Shown piece by piece: positions 63,086-64,000 of a stretch of DNA of 64,000 nucleotides. The first letter of the stretch is position 1. Each line of letters starts with the position of its first letter. The notes beneath the pieces were generated by a model. The model was not told where the DNA came from. It was given only the letters and a program-made list of their open reading frames with translations, and ran no database searches. A program made the translations under genes and the position numbers. Source of the stretch: Perca fluviatilis (Eukaryota > Chordata > Actinopteri > Perciformes > Percidae); contig NC_053115.1 in NCBI RefSeq assembly GCF_010015445.1, forward strand, positions 9,742,024-9,806,023, read 5' to 3'.

Positions 63086-64000
63086 GTGAGTAACTTTTAA
63101 ACATTTTCATCCCTATCATTCAGCTGCTGATTTGTTCGTGCCCGCTTCTGAGACAACTGATTGGTGGAGAAGAGTTGTCTTTGGCAGGGAGTCAAAACTT
63201 TTCCCCTGGGTGGTGTAAATTCTGCAGTTTGACACCCTCATTCTGGGTAGCAAATCCCCTTAGCGATTAGTTAGTTTTCTTAAGATTGACGATTAAGACT
63301 ATGGAATGTTTTAATTTTGGGAGGGCATGCATACCGCAACAATTGGGGCAATATGTGGCTGGTCTGGCTGTATCTGTGCTTTCTCAAGTGTGAGTGTAAT
63401 TTTAAGGGACTGTGCCCGTCGGTGTGCAAATCCGTCTCTGAGATTTTTTTACAGTGAATTACGACTGACTAGCAGTAACAACTGAGTAAAAGCGTCACTT
63501 GAATCTTGTCTTTCCGTTCCCTAGGGTGCTGCTTTGTTGGGCTGCCAATGCAGTTGTCAGGAGTGGGTGGGGTTCTCTATAGACAAGAGGGAAGGAGATG
63601 GAAGTGAGAAAATGTGTGTCAGGGGAGAAAGAAGGGGGGAGAGAAATGACTAAAACGTGTAGAGATGGATTGAGTTAGAGGGAGAGGGGAATAAAAAAGC
63701 AAGTGAACGACAGAAGAAAGACAAGGAAAAGGCAGTTGAGAGGCAGTGCCTTGTCATCTCAGCTGTTGTGATTTAAGTGGGCTGACAGCACAAATATCTC
63801 CCAGCATCTCACAGCTGTGCGACATGCCTTCCCCTTTTTATTTTTAAACCTGGACACTTATATTAGGCTTCCAGGTCCAGGCAGTGTGCAGACTATTGTC
63901 TCCTAAACTCTGTATGTGTGCTTCCATGGGTTTGGGGGGGGGGGGTCTTTGTGTGACTGTATCAGCGTATGCCTATATATGTCAGTGCCATGAGTTTCAC
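63086..64000. other. Downstream of candidate first exon, no gene recognised
   Basis: Possibly the start of a first intron. It contains purine-rich DNA (63580-63750) and a G-run at about 63932-63945. No coding exon. Confidence 0.4.

Overview
The window is nuclear DNA of a ray-finned (teleost) fish. The signs are intron-split vertebrate exons with GT-AG borders, very dense (TG/CA)n microsatellites, a tRNA-derived SINE, and many short terminal-inverted-repeat elements of the hAT, piggyBac and Tc1/mariner types usual in percomorph fish. No bacterial, viral or organellar gene organisation is visible.

Layout. (1) 1382-9775, plus strand: the last nine coding exons of a secreted ADAMTS metalloprotease of the ADAMTS9/GON-1 branch. 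They encode three thrombospondin type 1 repeats and a complete C-terminal GON domain ending in a TAG stop at 9773-9775. The nine exons join with consistent phases into 368 codons. The catalytic part lies upstream of the window. Intron 7 holds a decayed hAT transposon with a BED-finger exon, and intron 8 holds a TTAA-flanked MITE that ends 52 bp before the terminal exon. (2) 9776 to about 12.5 kb: an AT-rich stretch with several AATAAA signals, probably the 3' UTR and downstream flank. (3) About 12.5-63 kb: a long intergenic region with no convincing host coding exon. It is an archive of transposable elements, several with target-site duplications (TSDs) readable by eye: hAT-like elements at 24515-24873, 27306-28131, 29123-29638 and 58731-59979, each with a perfect 8-bp TSD; a 41503-42103 element carrying a RecQ-type Walker A remnant; a nested MITE cluster at 35258-36753; a fold-back element at 59205-59795 with a 5-bp TSD; and a full-length Tc1-like transposon at 49350-50979 whose 346-aa transposase frame is uninterrupted. 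(4) About 62.9-63.1 kb: a GC-richer segment ending in a good splice donor. It is a candidate untranslated first exon of the next gene. In human, PRICKLE2 lies just downstream of ADAMTS9 in the same orientation, so prickle2 is the natural guess, but no coding sequence confirms it.

The only intact coding units I can support are the ADAMTS 3' end and the Tc1-like transposase. I found no new gene system. The most unusual items are the fold-back element inside a hAT MITE, the helicase-motif-bearing short element, the nested MITE cluster, palindromes built around microsatellites, and several strong stem-loops in non-coding DNA.
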